A stretch of 64,000 bases of DNA from contig PZPC01000025.1 in the NCBI GenBank assembly GCA_003045895.1, positions 1 through 64,000 on the forward strand, in the 5' to 3' direction. The DNA comes from Bacteroidota bacterium. GTDB lineage: Bacteria; Bacteroidota; Bacteroidia; Chitinophagales; Saprospiraceae. Numbering within the stretch: the first letter of the stretch is position 1; every line of letters starts with the position of its first letter. Below, one piece after another: positions 8,621 through 18,279 of this stretch. The notes below the pieces were generated by a model. It was given only the letters and a program-made list of their open reading frames with translations, was not told where the DNA came from and searched no databases. The position numbers and the translations under genes are program-made.

Positions 8621-9199
8621 ATGCCCGAAATAACCGAAGTCTTTTACCCCCGCACCCGGTCCGACTGGCGCACCTGGTTGGCCAACCACTACCAGACCAA
8701 GACCGAAGTGTGGTTGCAATTGTTCCGCAAGGACAGCGGCCGGCCCACCCTGGCTTACGACGACCTCGTGGAAGAATGCCTCTGTTTTGGCTGGATCGAT
8801 GGAGTAGTCAAAAAATACGATGCCGACAGCCGCGTACAGCGCATCACGCCCCGCCGCAAGAAGAGCTTCCTTTCTGAACTCAATCGCCAGCGCGTCTGGA
8901 AATTACAACACCAGGGGCTCCTGCTGCCCGGTGCCGATGCGATGATCCAAGACCAGATCGGTGACCCGGCCGACCCGTTGGTCATTCCCGACTGGATCGC
9001 CGAGCGGCTGCGGGAAGATGACCAGGTGTGGGCGCAATTCCAGGCCTTTTCCCATTTTTACCAACGCCTCAAAGTAGGCTGGATCGCCGAGAGCGGACTG
9101 CGAATGGAGGTGGCCCGGCAACGCCTGGATTACCTGGTCAGGATGACGAGCCAGGGTAAACAATACGGCACCCAACCGCTGCGGGGGCTATTTTACTAG
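8621..9199 (+). CDS. YdeI/OmpD-associated family protein
   Basis: A 192-residue cytosolic protein of the YdeI family (bacteriocin-protection/OmpD-associated group). Supporting features are the N-terminal WRTWLANHYQTKTEVWLQ, the highly conserved CLCFGWIDG (about 48-56), and the YDADSRVQRITPRRKKSFLSELNR stretch that follows. The biochemical role of the family is not well settled. The ATG at 8621 is preferred over a TTG three codons earlier. It stands alone on the plus strand between the barrel gene and the CoA-transferase operon. Confidence 0.82.
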   Translation: MPEITEVFYPRTRSDWRTWLANHYQTKTEVWLQLFRKDSGRPTLAYDDLVEECLCFGWIDGVVKKYDADSRVQRITPRRKKSFLSELNRQRVWKLQHQGLLLPGADAMIQDQIGDPADPLVIPDWIAERLREDDQVWAQFQAFSHFYQRLKVGWIAESGLRMEVARQRLDYLVRMTSQGKQYGTQPLRGLFY

Positions 9200-9289
9200 G
9201 GCCTTGCGTATAATCGGGAAGGTTTACGCGCCGCCCCTGCGGCTCTGCGGATAAATGCGTAAATTAGCGCTGTTAAACGAACCTGATCT

Positions 9290-9988
9290 ATGAATAAACT
9301 GGTATCCAATGCCCACGCCGCGCTGGCGGGCCTCACCGACGGCATGACCCTCATGTTGGGTGGTTTCGGCCTCTGTGGCATTCCCGAAAACTGTATTGCA
9401 ACTCTCGTCGAGCTGGGCATCAAAGACCTCACTTGCATCAGCAACAATGCCGGCGTCGATGATTTTGGGCTGGGTTTGCTGTTGCAAAAGCGGCAAATCC
9501 GCAAGATGATCTCTTCCTACGTGGGCGAGAACGACGAGTTCGAGCGCCAGATGCTCAGTGGCGAATTGGAGGTCGACCTTATTCCGCAAGGTTCGCTGGC
9601 CGAGCGCTGCCGGGCGGGCGGAGCCGGAATTCCGGCTTTTTTTACACCCGCAGGCTACGGCACCGAGGTGGCACTGGGCAAGGAAGTCCGCTACTTCAAC
9701 GGTAAACCCCACATCCTGGAGGAGGCCCTGACCGCGGATTTTGCCATCGTCAAGGCCTGGAAAGGCGACCGCTTCGGCAACCTCGTCTACAAAGGTACTG
9801 CGCGCAATTTCAACCCCGTCATGGCCATGGCGGGTAAGATCACCATCGCCGAAGTGGAGGAGCTGGTGGAGCCGGGCGAACTCGACCCCAATTTCATTCA
9901 CACGCCCGGCATCTTTGTGCAGCGCATCTTCCAGGGCAGCCGCTACGAAAAGCGCATTGAAAAGCGCACGGTTCGTGCCCGCAATTAA
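9290..9988 (+). CDS. scoA: 3-oxoacid CoA-transferase, subunit A
   Basis: A 232-residue alpha subunit of a family I CoA-transferase (succinyl-CoA:3-oxoacid type). It opens with the CoA-binding pattern MTLMLGGFGLCGIPENCI (about 19-36), then SNNAGVDDFGLG. The middle has GAGIPAFFTPAGYGTEVALGKE and the end has the typical HTPGIFVQRIFQG. With subunit B encoded 24 bases downstream it should move CoA between succinate and acetoacetate or other 3-oxoacids, feeding ketone bodies or leucine and lysine breakdown products into central metabolism. Start chosen at the ATG just before the conserved domain. Confidence 0.93.
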   Translation: MNKLVSNAHAALAGLTDGMTLMLGGFGLCGIPENCIATLVELGIKDLTCISNNAGVDDFGLGLLLQKRQIRKMISSYVGENDEFERQMLSGELEVDLIPQGSLAERCRAGGAGIPAFFTPAGYGTEVALGKEVRYFNGKPHILEEALTADFAIVKAWKGDRFGNLVYKGTARNFNPVMAMAGKITIAEVEELVEPGELDPNFIHTPGIFVQRIFQGSRYEKRIEKRTVRARN

Positions 9989-10012
9989 TCCACTCCAACA
10001 GACCCAACTCAT

Positions 10013-10669
10013 ATGTTAGACCGAATCGGTATTGCCAAAAGAATAGCCCAGGAACTCCAGAACGGCTGGTACGTCAACCTCGGTATCGGTATCCCTACCC
10101 TGGTTGCCAACTACGTCCCCGAGGGGATTAGTGTAGAATTTCAATCGGAGAACGGCCTCCTGGGTATGGGTCCCTTTCCCTACGAGGACGAAGAAGATGC
10201 TGACCTCATCAACGCTGGCAAACAAACGGTAACCATTCTGCCGGGGGGGAGTATCTTCGATTCGGCCACCAGCTTTGCCATGATCCGCGGCCACCACGTG
10301 CAACTCACCGTACTCGGCGCCATGGAGGTAGCTGACAACGGCGACATTGCCAACTGGAAAATTCCCGGCCGGATGGTCAAGGGGATGGGGGGCGCCATGG
10401 ACCTCGTCGCTTCGGCCGACAACATCATCGTCGCCATGGACCACACCAATAAGCGGGGCGAGTCCAAGCTCCTGCGCCAGTGTACGCTTCCGCTCACGGG
10501 GGTGCGCTGCGTGCGCAAGATCGTCACCAATATGGCCGTTCTCCGGGTCACCGAGGCGGGCTTCGAGCTGCTCGAGCGCGCACCAGGTGTCACGGTCGAA
10601 CAAATTCAACAAGCTACCGAAGGACGGCTGGTAATCAAGGGAGAAATTTCGGAGATGCAGGGCGTGTAG
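10013..10669 (+). CDS. scoB: 3-oxoacid CoA-transferase, subunit B
   Basis: A 218-residue beta subunit. It carries SENGLLGMGPFP (about 43-54), in which the glutamate is the family's catalytic residue that forms the glutamyl-CoA thioester. It then has the GG-rich TILPGGSIFDSATSF and the long KGMGGAMDLVASADNIIVAM pattern. The length is normal. It follows subunit A after 24 bases, so the two are co-transcribed and form the active heteromer in the cytosol. No further pathway genes such as thiolase or a 3-hydroxyacyl dehydrogenase are adjacent. Confidence 0.93.
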   Translation: MLDRIGIAKRIAQELQNGWYVNLGIGIPTLVANYVPEGISVEFQSENGLLGMGPFPYEDEEDADLINAGKQTVTILPGGSIFDSATSFAMIRGHHVQLTVLGAMEVADNGDIANWKIPGRMVKGMGGAMDLVASADNIIVAMDHTNKRGESKLLRQCTLPLTGVRCVRKIVTNMAVLRVTEAGFELLERAPGVTVEQIQQATEGRLVIKGEISEMQGV

Positions 10670-11193
10670 TGGGGCTAAGGTCGCCTGAAATATATTTCGG
10701 AAAACAAAAATTTATGTTGTTTTTTTTGAATTAAAAAACATATTGAAGTATATTTGTCATGTAAGTAGAGAAAAATCCCTTTTTGATTACCTTTTTACTT
10801 ACTCATTGGTAACTACCCCTTGCGGCGATATGTTTCGCCAGGCCATCAAGGGCATTCAGCGGTTTTGTTTTCCTTTGCTTGGTTGTTGGCAGTGCATAAC
10901 TGGCAGCAATGGTGGCGGTTTGCCCCGTATGACTAGTAGGTCAAAAGTGGGGCTGGCGTTCAGGCCTTAAGGGTGGGCCCCTCCCAAGGGGCTTCTATGG
11001 CCCAGCAAGAAATACCCTCCGATTCAATCACCCCCCAGTTAGCTTCCCATCAACCCTTCACAAATAGACTGTAAGACGGGCCAGTTCTTTTGTCAAGGAA
11101 GGGCTCTTTTTTGCGCGGCAAAAACTGATCGTGTTAATCCCATCCAACTCCGTAGCTTTGAGTCCGAATTCAGCAAACAAAAAAACAACCCCC
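10670..11193. other. Intergenic region without a supported gene
   Basis: The first 120 bases are AT-rich. Open frames here have no good start, domain or composition typical of the neighbours. A small 6-bp hairpin (10977-10992) is the only structure I see. Because the following gene is truncated, this spacer may be decayed sequence. Confidence 0.4.
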
Positions 11194-11580
11194 ATGGCCA
11201 ATAGCCAGGCAGCAGTAACCATCGTTGTCGCAGGTGCCACCGGCGACCTCGGCGCGCGTATCACCTCCGCCCTCCTCGCACGGGGTGCCCAGGTGCGGGC
11301 GCTCGTCCGAGTGGGGAGTACCAGCGCCCGGGTAGCCGATCTGCGCCAGCAGGGGGCCACCATCGTGGAAGTCGATTACAACAACGCCAGTGAGCTGACG
11401 GCCGCCTGCGCGGGCGGTGCCTGCGTTGTTTCTGCCTTGTCCGGGTTGGCTGATGTAATCGTCGACGTGCAAACGGCCTTGCTCAATGCCGCAGTTGCGG
11501 CGGGCGTGCCGCGCTTCATTCCTTCCGATTTTGCCATCGACTTCACCAAACTACCGCCGGGCACCAAGCCACAGCCCTAA
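11194..11580 (+). pseudogene. Truncated NmrA-like NAD(P)-binding protein
   Basis: 128 residues that match only the N-terminal part of an NmrA-like/isoflavone-reductase-like protein. They include the Rossmann motif VVAGATGDLGARITSALLARG (shown here: GATGDLG), the LVR strand, and the VPRFIPSDFAIDFTKLPPGT stretch that in full-length relatives sits around residue 120 of about 300. The frame then ends after three residues and no continuation is visible in the other frames downstream. It is therefore probably a remnant, able to form a nucleotide-binding half at most. Start ATG 11194 sits directly before the strand of the fold. Confidence 0.6.
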
Positions 11581-11669
11581 ACGGCAGCCCAGTGGAGCGT
11601 GACAACCAGGATTGAATATTTTTTCTGCGGACACCTCATCCGGAGGTGCCAATTCTTAGGATAATTCCC

Positions 11670-11677
11670 TAACTTTG
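11670..11677 (+). promoter_or_regulatory. Candidate -7 promoter element for the amine oxidase gene
   Basis: TAACTTTG fits TAnnTTTG and lies 80 bases before the ATG at 11757. No clear -33 element is seen. Confidence 0.4.
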
Positions 11678-11756
11678 ATAAAGACAAGAATTCCTACCTG
11701 GTTCCCCCCTGGGTAGCATGCGTTACAACCAACCCATACCAAACACCTTACATCCG

Positions 11757-13358
11757 ATGAACAAAGCCAGCCGTACGCCCTTGTTTGCCACCGTCCGCAA
11801 AGCATTCGCCCTGGCGTTACGCGCCGAAAAACTACAAACCGATACCGCCGAGATCATGGGCCAGGCCCGGGAAGCGACGCTTGGCCGCCGCAAGTTCCTG
11901 GAAAATGCCGGAAAGACCATCCTGGGTGGTGCGTTGGTGCCGGGACTGCTGTTGCCACAGGTTTCCCCCGCGCTTTTGCGCCCTTTTCGGGGGCAGGCCG
12001 AACCCCGGATCGCGATCGTGGGGGGAGGAATAGCCGGTCTGAATGCCCTGCACACCCTCCGAAAGAATAACCTCCATGCCACCATCTACGAAGCCACCAA
12101 CCGCACCGGCGGCCGGATATTTACCGTCCAGGAAGCCATGGGGCCGGGAACCTGGACAGAATTTGGCGGAGAATTCATTGACACCAACCACGCCGACATG
12201 TGGGCCCTGGCCGAGGAATTCAACATCGAGCTGGTAGATTTTGAGCAACCCAGCGAAGCGGCTCTTGAAAAAGAAGCTTTCTTTTTTGAAGGAGAGCACC
12301 GGACGCTGGAGGAAGTCGTCAACGCCTTCCGCACCTTTGCCCTGCGTATGCAAGCGGATATGGACCAACTCGAGGACGATATTTCCTACGCTACCGAAGA
12401 CCCCTTCGTTCGTAAACTGGACAAACTGAGCCTTTCCAAATACCTTAAAAAAATTGGCGCCTCGGGGTGGATCAAAAGATTCATTGAAGTGGCTTACGAA
12501 TCGGAATACGGCTTATCGCCCAAGGTGCAGTCGAGCCTGAACCTGACGCTGCTGATCTCGGCGGATACCAGCGACGGTCACCTGTCCCTCTTCGGCGAAA
12601 GTGACGAACGCTACAAGGCAGCGGGTGGCAACCAGCGTATCCCCGCTGCGCTGGCCGAAAAATACGTGGATTCAATCGAATTGAACCGCCCCCTGGAGTC
12701 CCTCCGGGCCCGTGGCAACGCTTACCAGTTGCACTTCGGCGGGATGAAAGAAGATGTCCTGGCCGACTTCGTCATCCTGGCCTTGCCATTTACGAAACTG
12801 CGGACGGTAGATATGCCGATCGAGATGCCGGCGGTCAAACGCAACTGCATCGATAAAGTGGGTTACGGAACCAATGCCAAACTCATGCTCGGCATGCAGT
12901 CGCATTTCTGGCGCCAGCAAGGCTACAGTGGTCTGACGTACAGCGACAACGGCATTCCCAACGGCTGGGACAACGCCCAGTTGCAAAACAAATCCTCCGA
13001 AACCGCAGGCCTGTCGATCCTGTTCGGCGGCGCTTCCGGGATCCAGTTGGGCGAGGGAACCGTGCGTACTCAAAAAGACAAATACCTGCCCCTGTGGAAC
13101 CAGATCTACCCCGGCGCTACCGGGCAATTCAACGGCAAGATGGCCCGGATGCACTGGCCTTCGTACGAATACAACCTGGGCAGCTACATCTGCTATACCC
13201 GCAAGCAGTTTACTACCCTCTGTGGTGCCGAGCAAATGCCCGTTGGGAATATCTTTTTTGCAGGTGAACACTGCGGCGGCGAGTTTGCCGGTTACATGAA
13301 CGGCGCCGCTAAAAGTGGCCGCGAAGCCGCCGAATCGGTATTGAAAGTGCTGGATTAG
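11757..13358 (+). CDS. FAD-dependent amine oxidase with Tat signal
   Basis: About 533 residues. The N-terminus has a twin-arginine motif (GRRKFLENAG, RR at about 44-45) followed by a hydrophobic stretch (ILGGALVPGLLLP), suggesting export of the folded flavoprotein. The FAD-binding dinucleotide motif IVGGGIAGLNAL (about 87-98) and the GG doublet TNRTGGRIFTV follow. The C-terminal FAD contact GNIFFAGEHCGGEFAGYMNGAAKSG is typical of flavin monoamine oxidases. It should oxidise an amine to an imine/aldehyde with release of H2O2; the substrate is unknown. I prefer the ATG at 11757 to one 39 bases upstream because the first residues there look non-coding. Confidence 0.88.
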   Translation: MNKASRTPLFATVRKAFALALRAEKLQTDTAEIMGQAREATLGRRKFLENAGKTILGGALVPGLLLPQVSPALLRPFRGQAEPRIAIVGGGIAGLNALHTLRKNNLHATIYEATNRTGGRIFTVQEAMGPGTWTEFGGEFIDTNHADMWALAEEFNIELVDFEQPSEAALEKEAFFFEGEHRTLEEVVNAFRTFALRMQADMDQLEDDISYATEDPFVRKLDKLSLSKYLKKIGASGWIKRFIEVAYESEYGLSPKVQSSLNLTLLISADTSDGHLSLFGESDERYKAAGGNQRIPAALAEKYVDSIELNRPLESLRARGNAYQLHFGGMKEDVLADFVILALPFTKLRTVDMPIEMPAVKRNCIDKVGYGTNAKLMLGMQSHFWRQQGYSGLTYSDNGIPNGWDNAQLQNKSSETAGLSILFGGASGIQLGEGTVRTQKDKYLPLWNQIYPGATGQFNGKMARMHWPSYEYNLGSYICYTRKQFTTLCGAEQMPVGNIFFAGEHCGGEFAGYMNGAAKSGREAAESVLKVLD

Positions 13359-13423
13359 CAGCAGCGGATAGCATTGCTGCTTACCCTTGGTCCCCCCTAT
13401 AACATAGCTAAAATTGAATAGCC

Positions 13424-13786
13424 ATGAATTTAGGAAAATTCTCACTAAGCTTGAATGTGAAAGACCTGGCCAGGAGCCTGGATTTCTACGAAAAAATGGG
13501 CTTCCGTGTCATCGACGGCGGGCACCAGGATCCTTCCTTTAAGGATACCGCCACGATGAAGTGGCGCTTACTGGAGAACGAGTCCGTCCGGTTGGGTTTG
13601 TTCCAGGGGATGTTTCCCGAAAACATCCTCACCTTCAGTCCGCACCGGGTGGTCAGTGTACAGCAAGAACTCCAGGCCCGGGGCCTGGTTTTTGTGCAGG
13701 AAGCCGTTGAGGATCCCATCTCCGGGCACGCTACGGCGATGCTCGTCGATCCCGATGGCAATGAGATTTTGTTCGACCAGGAATAG
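13424..13786 (+). CDS. VOC-family (glyoxalase/bleomycin resistance-like) protein
   Basis: A 120-residue single vicinal-oxygen-chelate domain. It opens with SLNVKDLARSLDFYEKMGF, the usual beta-alpha entry of the fold, and ends with the strand ATAMLVDPDGNEILFDQ, where the Glu of NEI corresponds to a common metal ligand. The first possible metal ligand is not the usual His, so chemistry is uncertain. Cytosolic and small. It follows the amine oxidase by about 65 bases and may share its transcript. Confidence 0.85.
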   Translation: MNLGKFSLSLNVKDLARSLDFYEKMGFRVIDGGHQDPSFKDTATMKWRLLENESVRLGLFQGMFPENILTFSPHRVVSVQQELQARGLVFVQEAVEDPISGHATAMLVDPDGNEILFDQE

Positions 13787-13857
13787 GGCGGTTTTCCGGC
13801 GAACGTTGTCGTAAATATCGGGGAATCCCGCTATCTTGCCAGTGCTAAATAACAACC

Positions 13858-14460
13858 ATGTTTAACACTGCCCAACGCACCGGACAACTTCAACAAGTAG
13901 CCGCCAAATTGGCCATGACCTACAAACCTACCGACGAGTGGGGTATTCAGCAACAACTGCAGGATTTCCGCTTGTTTCAACGTGGGTTTAGGGGGCGACT
14001 CCGGCACGTGCTCGCTAAACAGGACGGGCTCCTGGAATCTAAAGTGTACATCTTTGACTACCGCTACCTCTTGTGGGCAGGCAAATCGACCCGGCGGGTG
14101 GAGCAAACTGTCTTCTTTCTGGAATCGCGGAAATTGGGCTTGCCCGAGTTCTATCTGCGTCCGGAGCACTTCTTCCACCGGGTCGGCGAAACCCTGGGCT
14201 TGGTCGATGATATCGATTTCGAAGAGTACCTGGATTTTTCCAACAACTATCGCCTCACCGGTTCGGACGAGGAATATATCCGCCACAATTTCCAGGAGGA
14301 GATCCTCCGGTTCTTCGCCATCGAAAAAGGTTGGAGCATGGAGGGGCTTGGGTTTTATCTGTTGCTCTACCAAAAAGGGAAAGTATTGGCTCCCAATGTC
14401 ATAGCCGATTTTTACCGCAAAGGTATGCAGGTGTACGGGAAGATGAATGAAGTGGAATAG
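13858..14460 (+). CDS. Conserved hypothetical protein
   Basis: A 200-residue soluble protein that I cannot assign to a family. It is rich in aromatic and charged residues (KVYIFDYRYLLWAGKSTRRVEQTVFFLES, about 62-90), with no signal peptide or membrane helix. The alternating strands around 60-95 (a short FDYRY strand and VEQTVFFL) look like a small beta-sheet domain followed by helices. Coding character is good: it has an A-rich leader before the ATG and codon use like its neighbours. It precedes dnaE by about 110 bases on the same strand. Confidence 0.7.
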   Translation: MFNTAQRTGQLQQVAAKLAMTYKPTDEWGIQQQLQDFRLFQRGFRGRLRHVLAKQDGLLESKVYIFDYRYLLWAGKSTRRVEQTVFFLESRKLGLPEFYLRPEHFFHRVGETLGLVDDIDFEEYLDFSNNYRLTGSDEEYIRHNFQEEILRFFAIEKGWSMEGLGFYLLLYQKGKVLAPNVIADFYRKGMQVYGKMNEVE

Positions 14461-14572
14461 GGCAACTTTAGCCCAACGGTGCCATTATTTTGTGGAAAAC
14501 TTTCGGTATAATTAGCAGGTATAATCAACCATTTTGGGGTAATTTAGAGTTTGTATATTGAGATAACATACT

Positions 14573-17500
14573 ATGCCTGATTTCTGCCACCTTCATTGTC
14601 ATACCCAGTATTCGCTGCTCGATGGCGCCGCTGATATTGGCACCCTCATGGACAAAGCTGTGGCCGATGGCCAGCGGGGGGTAGCCCTTACCGATCACGG
14701 TAATATGTTCGGGGCTTTCAAGTTCGTGGCCGAGGCCGAACGCCGGAAAATCAAACCCATTATCGGTTGTGAGTTTTACATGGTGGAAGACCGCCACATC
14801 AAATCGTTTTCCCGCGCTAATGGTGAACGGGATAAGCGCTACCACCAACTCATGCTGGCCAAGAACCAGCACGGCTACGAAAACCTGAGCAAGCTTTGTT
14901 CCCTGGGTTTCATTGAGGGGCTTTACAGTAAATACCCCCGGATCGACAAGGAATTGTTGTTGCAGTACCACGAAGGACTCATTGTTACGTCCTGCTGTAT
15001 TGGTGCCATCATTCCGCAGCTCTTGCTGGCGGGCAAGGACGACGAAGCCGAAAAAGAACTCAAATGGTGGCTCGACGTTTTTGGGGAAGATTATTACATC
15101 GAACTCCAGCGCCACCGGGGAATGGACAACATTGACCTGGGGAAAGACAACCAGGGCAACCCCATCTTCACGGGGATGAGCCAGGAGGACGTGAACCAAA
15201 AGCTGTTGTTGCTGGCCAAAAAACACAACGTCAAGGTCATTTGTACCAACGACTCCCATTACGTGGAAGAGGAGGACTGGATGCCCCACGATATCTTGTT
15301 GTGTGTAAATACCAACAGCCTGCTGGAGGATGAAACCCGTTTCAAATTTCCCAGCTCGGACTTTTATTTCAAGACCCAGCAGCAGATGGGGCAGCTGTTT
15401 AGCGACCAACCCGAGTCGGTGGCTAATACCATGGAAATTTTTGACAAAATTGACAAGCTGACCCTGGCGCGCGACGTATTGCTGCCCAATTTCCCCGTCC
15501 CGCCCAAATTCAAGAGCCAGGACGATTACCTGCGTCACCTGACCTACCTGGGCGCTCAGCGCCGCTACGGCACGATCACGCCCGACATCCAGGAGCGCCT
15601 GGACTTCGAGCTGAAAGTCATCGAAAATTCCGGCTATCCGGGGTACTTCCTCATCGTGCAGGACTTTACCACCACCGCCCGCCAAATGGGCGTGAGCGTG
15701 GGGCCCGGCCGGGGTTCGGCCGCCGGCTCAGCAGTAGCCTATTGCATCGGGATCACCAACGTCGATCCCATCAAGTACGACCTGCTGTTTGAGCGATTTC
15801 TCAACCCCGAGCGGGTGAGCATGCCCGATATTGATATTGATTTCGACGACGAAGGCCGGCAGAAGGTCATCGACTACGTGATCGAGAAATACGGCCAGAA
15901 CCAGGTCGCACAAATTGTGACCTACGGTACCATGGCCGCCAAGTCGAGCCTACGCGACGTAGGCCGGGTGATGAATATCCCCCTTTCGGAAGTTGACCGG
16001 GTGGCCAAGAATTTTCCTGTACACCTCAAAGCTACCCTGGCCAAGGTGCTCGCAGATAAAGACATTGACCCCAAGCTCAAAGGGGAACTCAACAGCGAGG
16101 AACGCGAACGCGCCTACCAGTTTCGCAAGCTCGCCGAAGCCGATGACGATATTGGCCACATGATCCAAACGGCGCGCAAACTGGAAGGCTCCATTCGCAA
16201 TACTGGCATCCACGCCTGCGGCGTCGTTATCACGCCGGACGAGATTACCAAATACGTCCCCGTCACTTCCGATAAGGATACGGGGATGCTCATTTCTCAG
16301 TTTGACAACAGCGTAGCCGAAACGGCAGGCTTACTGAAGATGGACTTCCTGGGCCTGAAAACCCTCACCATCATCAAGAATGCCGTGAAGATGGTAAAGG
16401 AAAACCACGGTGTTGATCTGGATCCCGACGAGGTGCCGCTGGACGATGCCAAAACCTACGAACTATTCCAGCGCGGTGAGACCGTCGGCATTTTCCAGTA
16501 CGAAAGTGCGGGTATGCAAAAGTACATGAAGGAACTCATGCCCACTACCTTCGAGGATCTCATCGCTATGAATGCCCTCTACCGGCCGGGGCCACTGGAA
16601 TACATCCCTGAATTTATCGACCGTAAACACGGCCGTAAGCCAGTTGTTTACGATCTGCCCGCCATGGAAGACAACCTCCGGGACACCTACGGTATCACCG
16701 TCTACCAGGAGCAAGTGATGCTGCTGTCGCAGAAACTGGCGGGCTTCTCCAAAGGCGAAGCCGACATCCTGCGCAAGGGGATGGGTAAAAAGAAGAAGGA
16801 TATCATCGATATGCTTCACCCCAAATTTATTGCCGGCGGAGAAGAACGAGGCCATCCCCGCGAAAACCTGGAGAAGGTGTGGAAAGACTGGGAAGCCTTT
16901 GCCTCCTACGCGTTCAACAAGTCGCACTCGACCTGTTACGCCTTCGTCGCTTTCCAGACGGCCTACCTCAAGGCGCATTACCCGGCCGAGTTCATGGCCG
17001 CCGTACTGACGACCAACAAGAGCGACATATCAAAGATTACCTTCTTCCTGCAGGAATGTAAGCGCATGGGCCTGGATGTACTGGGCCCCGACATCAACGA
17101 ATCGGAGTCTGATTTTTCCGTCAACAAAAGTGGGCAAGTACGCTTCGGTATGTCGGCCCTTAAAGGCGTAGGCGAAGGCCCCGTGGAAGCCATTCTGGAG
17201 GAACGCGAAAAAGGGCACTACACCAGTGTTTTTGATTTGCTTACCCGCCTGGACCAGGGCTCCATTAACAAGCGTGTACTGGAAAGCCTGGCGTTGGGTG
17301 GTGGCTTCGACTGCTTTGGTGACCTGCACCGGGCGCAGTTTTTTGCACCTTCCGAAAAATACGACTCTTACATCGAGCACCTGGTGCGGTACGCGAGTGC
17401 TTACCACAACCAGAAGCTAACGGCCGCAACTTCCCTTTTCGGAGACATGCAGGACGAGGTAATGGTACAGGCACCCGAAGCGCCCCGGTGCCGCGCATGG

Positions 17501-18139
17501 AGCCTGATCGAGAAATTGGACAAGGAAAAAGACGTCACGGGCATCTTCATCTCTGGCCACCCACTGGATGACTACCGCATGGAGATCGAAAATTTCATCT
17601 CCTGCCCCCTGAACGCCGTCGACCAAAACCAGCACCGGCCCAGTCTGAATCTGGCGGGTTCAGTCACGACGGCCCGCCACATGATCTCGAAAAACGGCAA
17701 CGGCTGGGGGATTTTCAGTGTCTCCGATTTTGCTGGCGAACTGGAGTTTCGCCTGTTTGGCGAAGACTACCAGAAGTTCAAGCACCTGCTGGAACCCGGT
17801 AAGGCTATTTTTATCAAAGCGGGTTTTCAGAAAAGCTGGCGCGACGACGGGCAGGAATTGAAGATCAAAGAGGTTTGCCTCCTGGAAAGCATAGGCGATA
17901 CCCTGACCAAGGGCATTACCCTCACTTTACCCATCGAGCGGCTGTCATCAGCGATGGTTCAATTGCTGGATGAGCTGTGCGAAAAACGCAAAGGGCAGCA
18001 CCAATTGAAAATGATCTTGCTGGATCGGCAGAATCGCATCAAGCTGTCGCTGGTCACCAAAAGCCGGCGGGTACAGGCGGACAACGACTTTGTGAATGCG
18101 CTGAGTAAGCTGGGCGTAGACTATAAAATTGAACGTTAA
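14573..18139 (+). CDS. dnaE: DNA polymerase III subunit alpha
   Basis: A 1188-residue replicative polymerase of the DnaE1 type. It has an N-terminal PHP domain (CHLHCHTQYSLLDGA at about 4-18, ALTDHGNMFG at about 41-50) and a palm/fingers domain with GPGRGSAAGSAVAY. The catalytic aspartates lie in MPDIDIDFDDEGR (about 417-429). A helix-hairpin-helix/beta-clamp-binding region and a C-terminal OB-fold domain with the GHPLDDYRMEIE segment complete it. It copies the chromosome at the replication fork as part of the holoenzyme. It appears to be a single-gene unit. Confidence 0.96.
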   Translation: MPDFCHLHCHTQYSLLDGAADIGTLMDKAVADGQRGVALTDHGNMFGAFKFVAEAERRKIKPIIGCEFYMVEDRHIKSFSRANGERDKRYHQLMLAKNQHGYENLSKLCSLGFIEGLYSKYPRIDKELLLQYHEGLIVTSCCIGAIIPQLLLAGKDDEAEKELKWWLDVFGEDYYIELQRHRGMDNIDLGKDNQGNPIFTGMSQEDVNQKLLLLAKKHNVKVICTNDSHYVEEEDWMPHDILLCVNTNSLLEDETRFKFPSSDFYFKTQQQMGQLFSDQPESVANTMEIFDKIDKLTLARDVLLPNFPVPPKFKSQDDYLRHLTYLGAQRRYGTITPDIQERLDFELKVIENSGYPGYFLIVQDFTTTARQMGVSVGPGRGSAAGSAVAYCIGITNVDPIKYDLLFERFLNPERVSMPDIDIDFDDEGRQKVIDYVIEKYGQNQVAQIVTYGTMAAKSSLRDVGRVMNIPLSEVDRVAKNFPVHLKATLAKVLADKDIDPKLKGELNSEERERAYQFRKLAEADDDIGHMIQTARKLEGSIRNTGIHACGVVITPDEITKYVPVTSDKDTGMLISQFDNSVAETAGLLKMDFLGLKTLTIIKNAVKMVKENHGVDLDPDEVPLDDAKTYELFQRGETVGIFQYESAGMQKYMKELMPTTFEDLIAMNALYRPGPLEYIPEFIDRKHGRKPVVYDLPAMEDNLRDTYGITVYQEQVMLLSQKLAGFSKGEADILRKGMGKKKKDIIDMLHPKFIAGGEERGHPRENLEKVWKDWEAFASYAFNKSHSTCYAFVAFQTAYLKAHYPAEFMAAVLTTNKSDISKITFFLQECKRMGLDVLGPDINESESDFSVNKSGQVRFGMSALKGVGEGPVEAILEEREKGHYTSVFDLLTRLDQGSINKRVLESLALGGGFDCFGDLHRAQFFAPSEKYDSYIEHLVRYASAYHNQKLTAATSLFGDMQDEVMVQAPEAPRCRAWSLIEKLDKEKDVTGIFISGHPLDDYRMEIENFISCPLNAVDQNQHRPSLNLAGSVTTARHMISKNGNGWGIFSVSDFAGELEFRLFGEDYQKFKHLLEPGKAIFIKAGFQKSWRDDGQELKIKEVCLLESIGDTLTKGITLTLPIERLSSAMVQLLDELCEKRKGQHQLKMILLDRQNRIKLSLVTKSRRVQADNDFVNALSKLGVDYKIER

Positions 18140-18279
18140 GGGCCCGTTGGATTAACCGTGCAGCATCAACGGCCGCATATTGCTTGAAAAAAATGTTAGC
18201 TTTGCCTGGCCAATCCCGTAGGGGCCAGGCCGAATTAAGTCGTACTACCCCAGCAATAGATACATACAATTCCAAAAAC

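Noticed and set aside
10743-10970. Possible short protein in the spacer after scoB
   Set aside because: Starts at a poor codon, has no domain and its composition is unlike that of the neighbours.
14525-15685. Minus-strand ORF of 386 codons inside dnaE
   Set aside because: Antisense shadow of dnaE; dnaE PHP and polymerase motifs are read on the plus strand.
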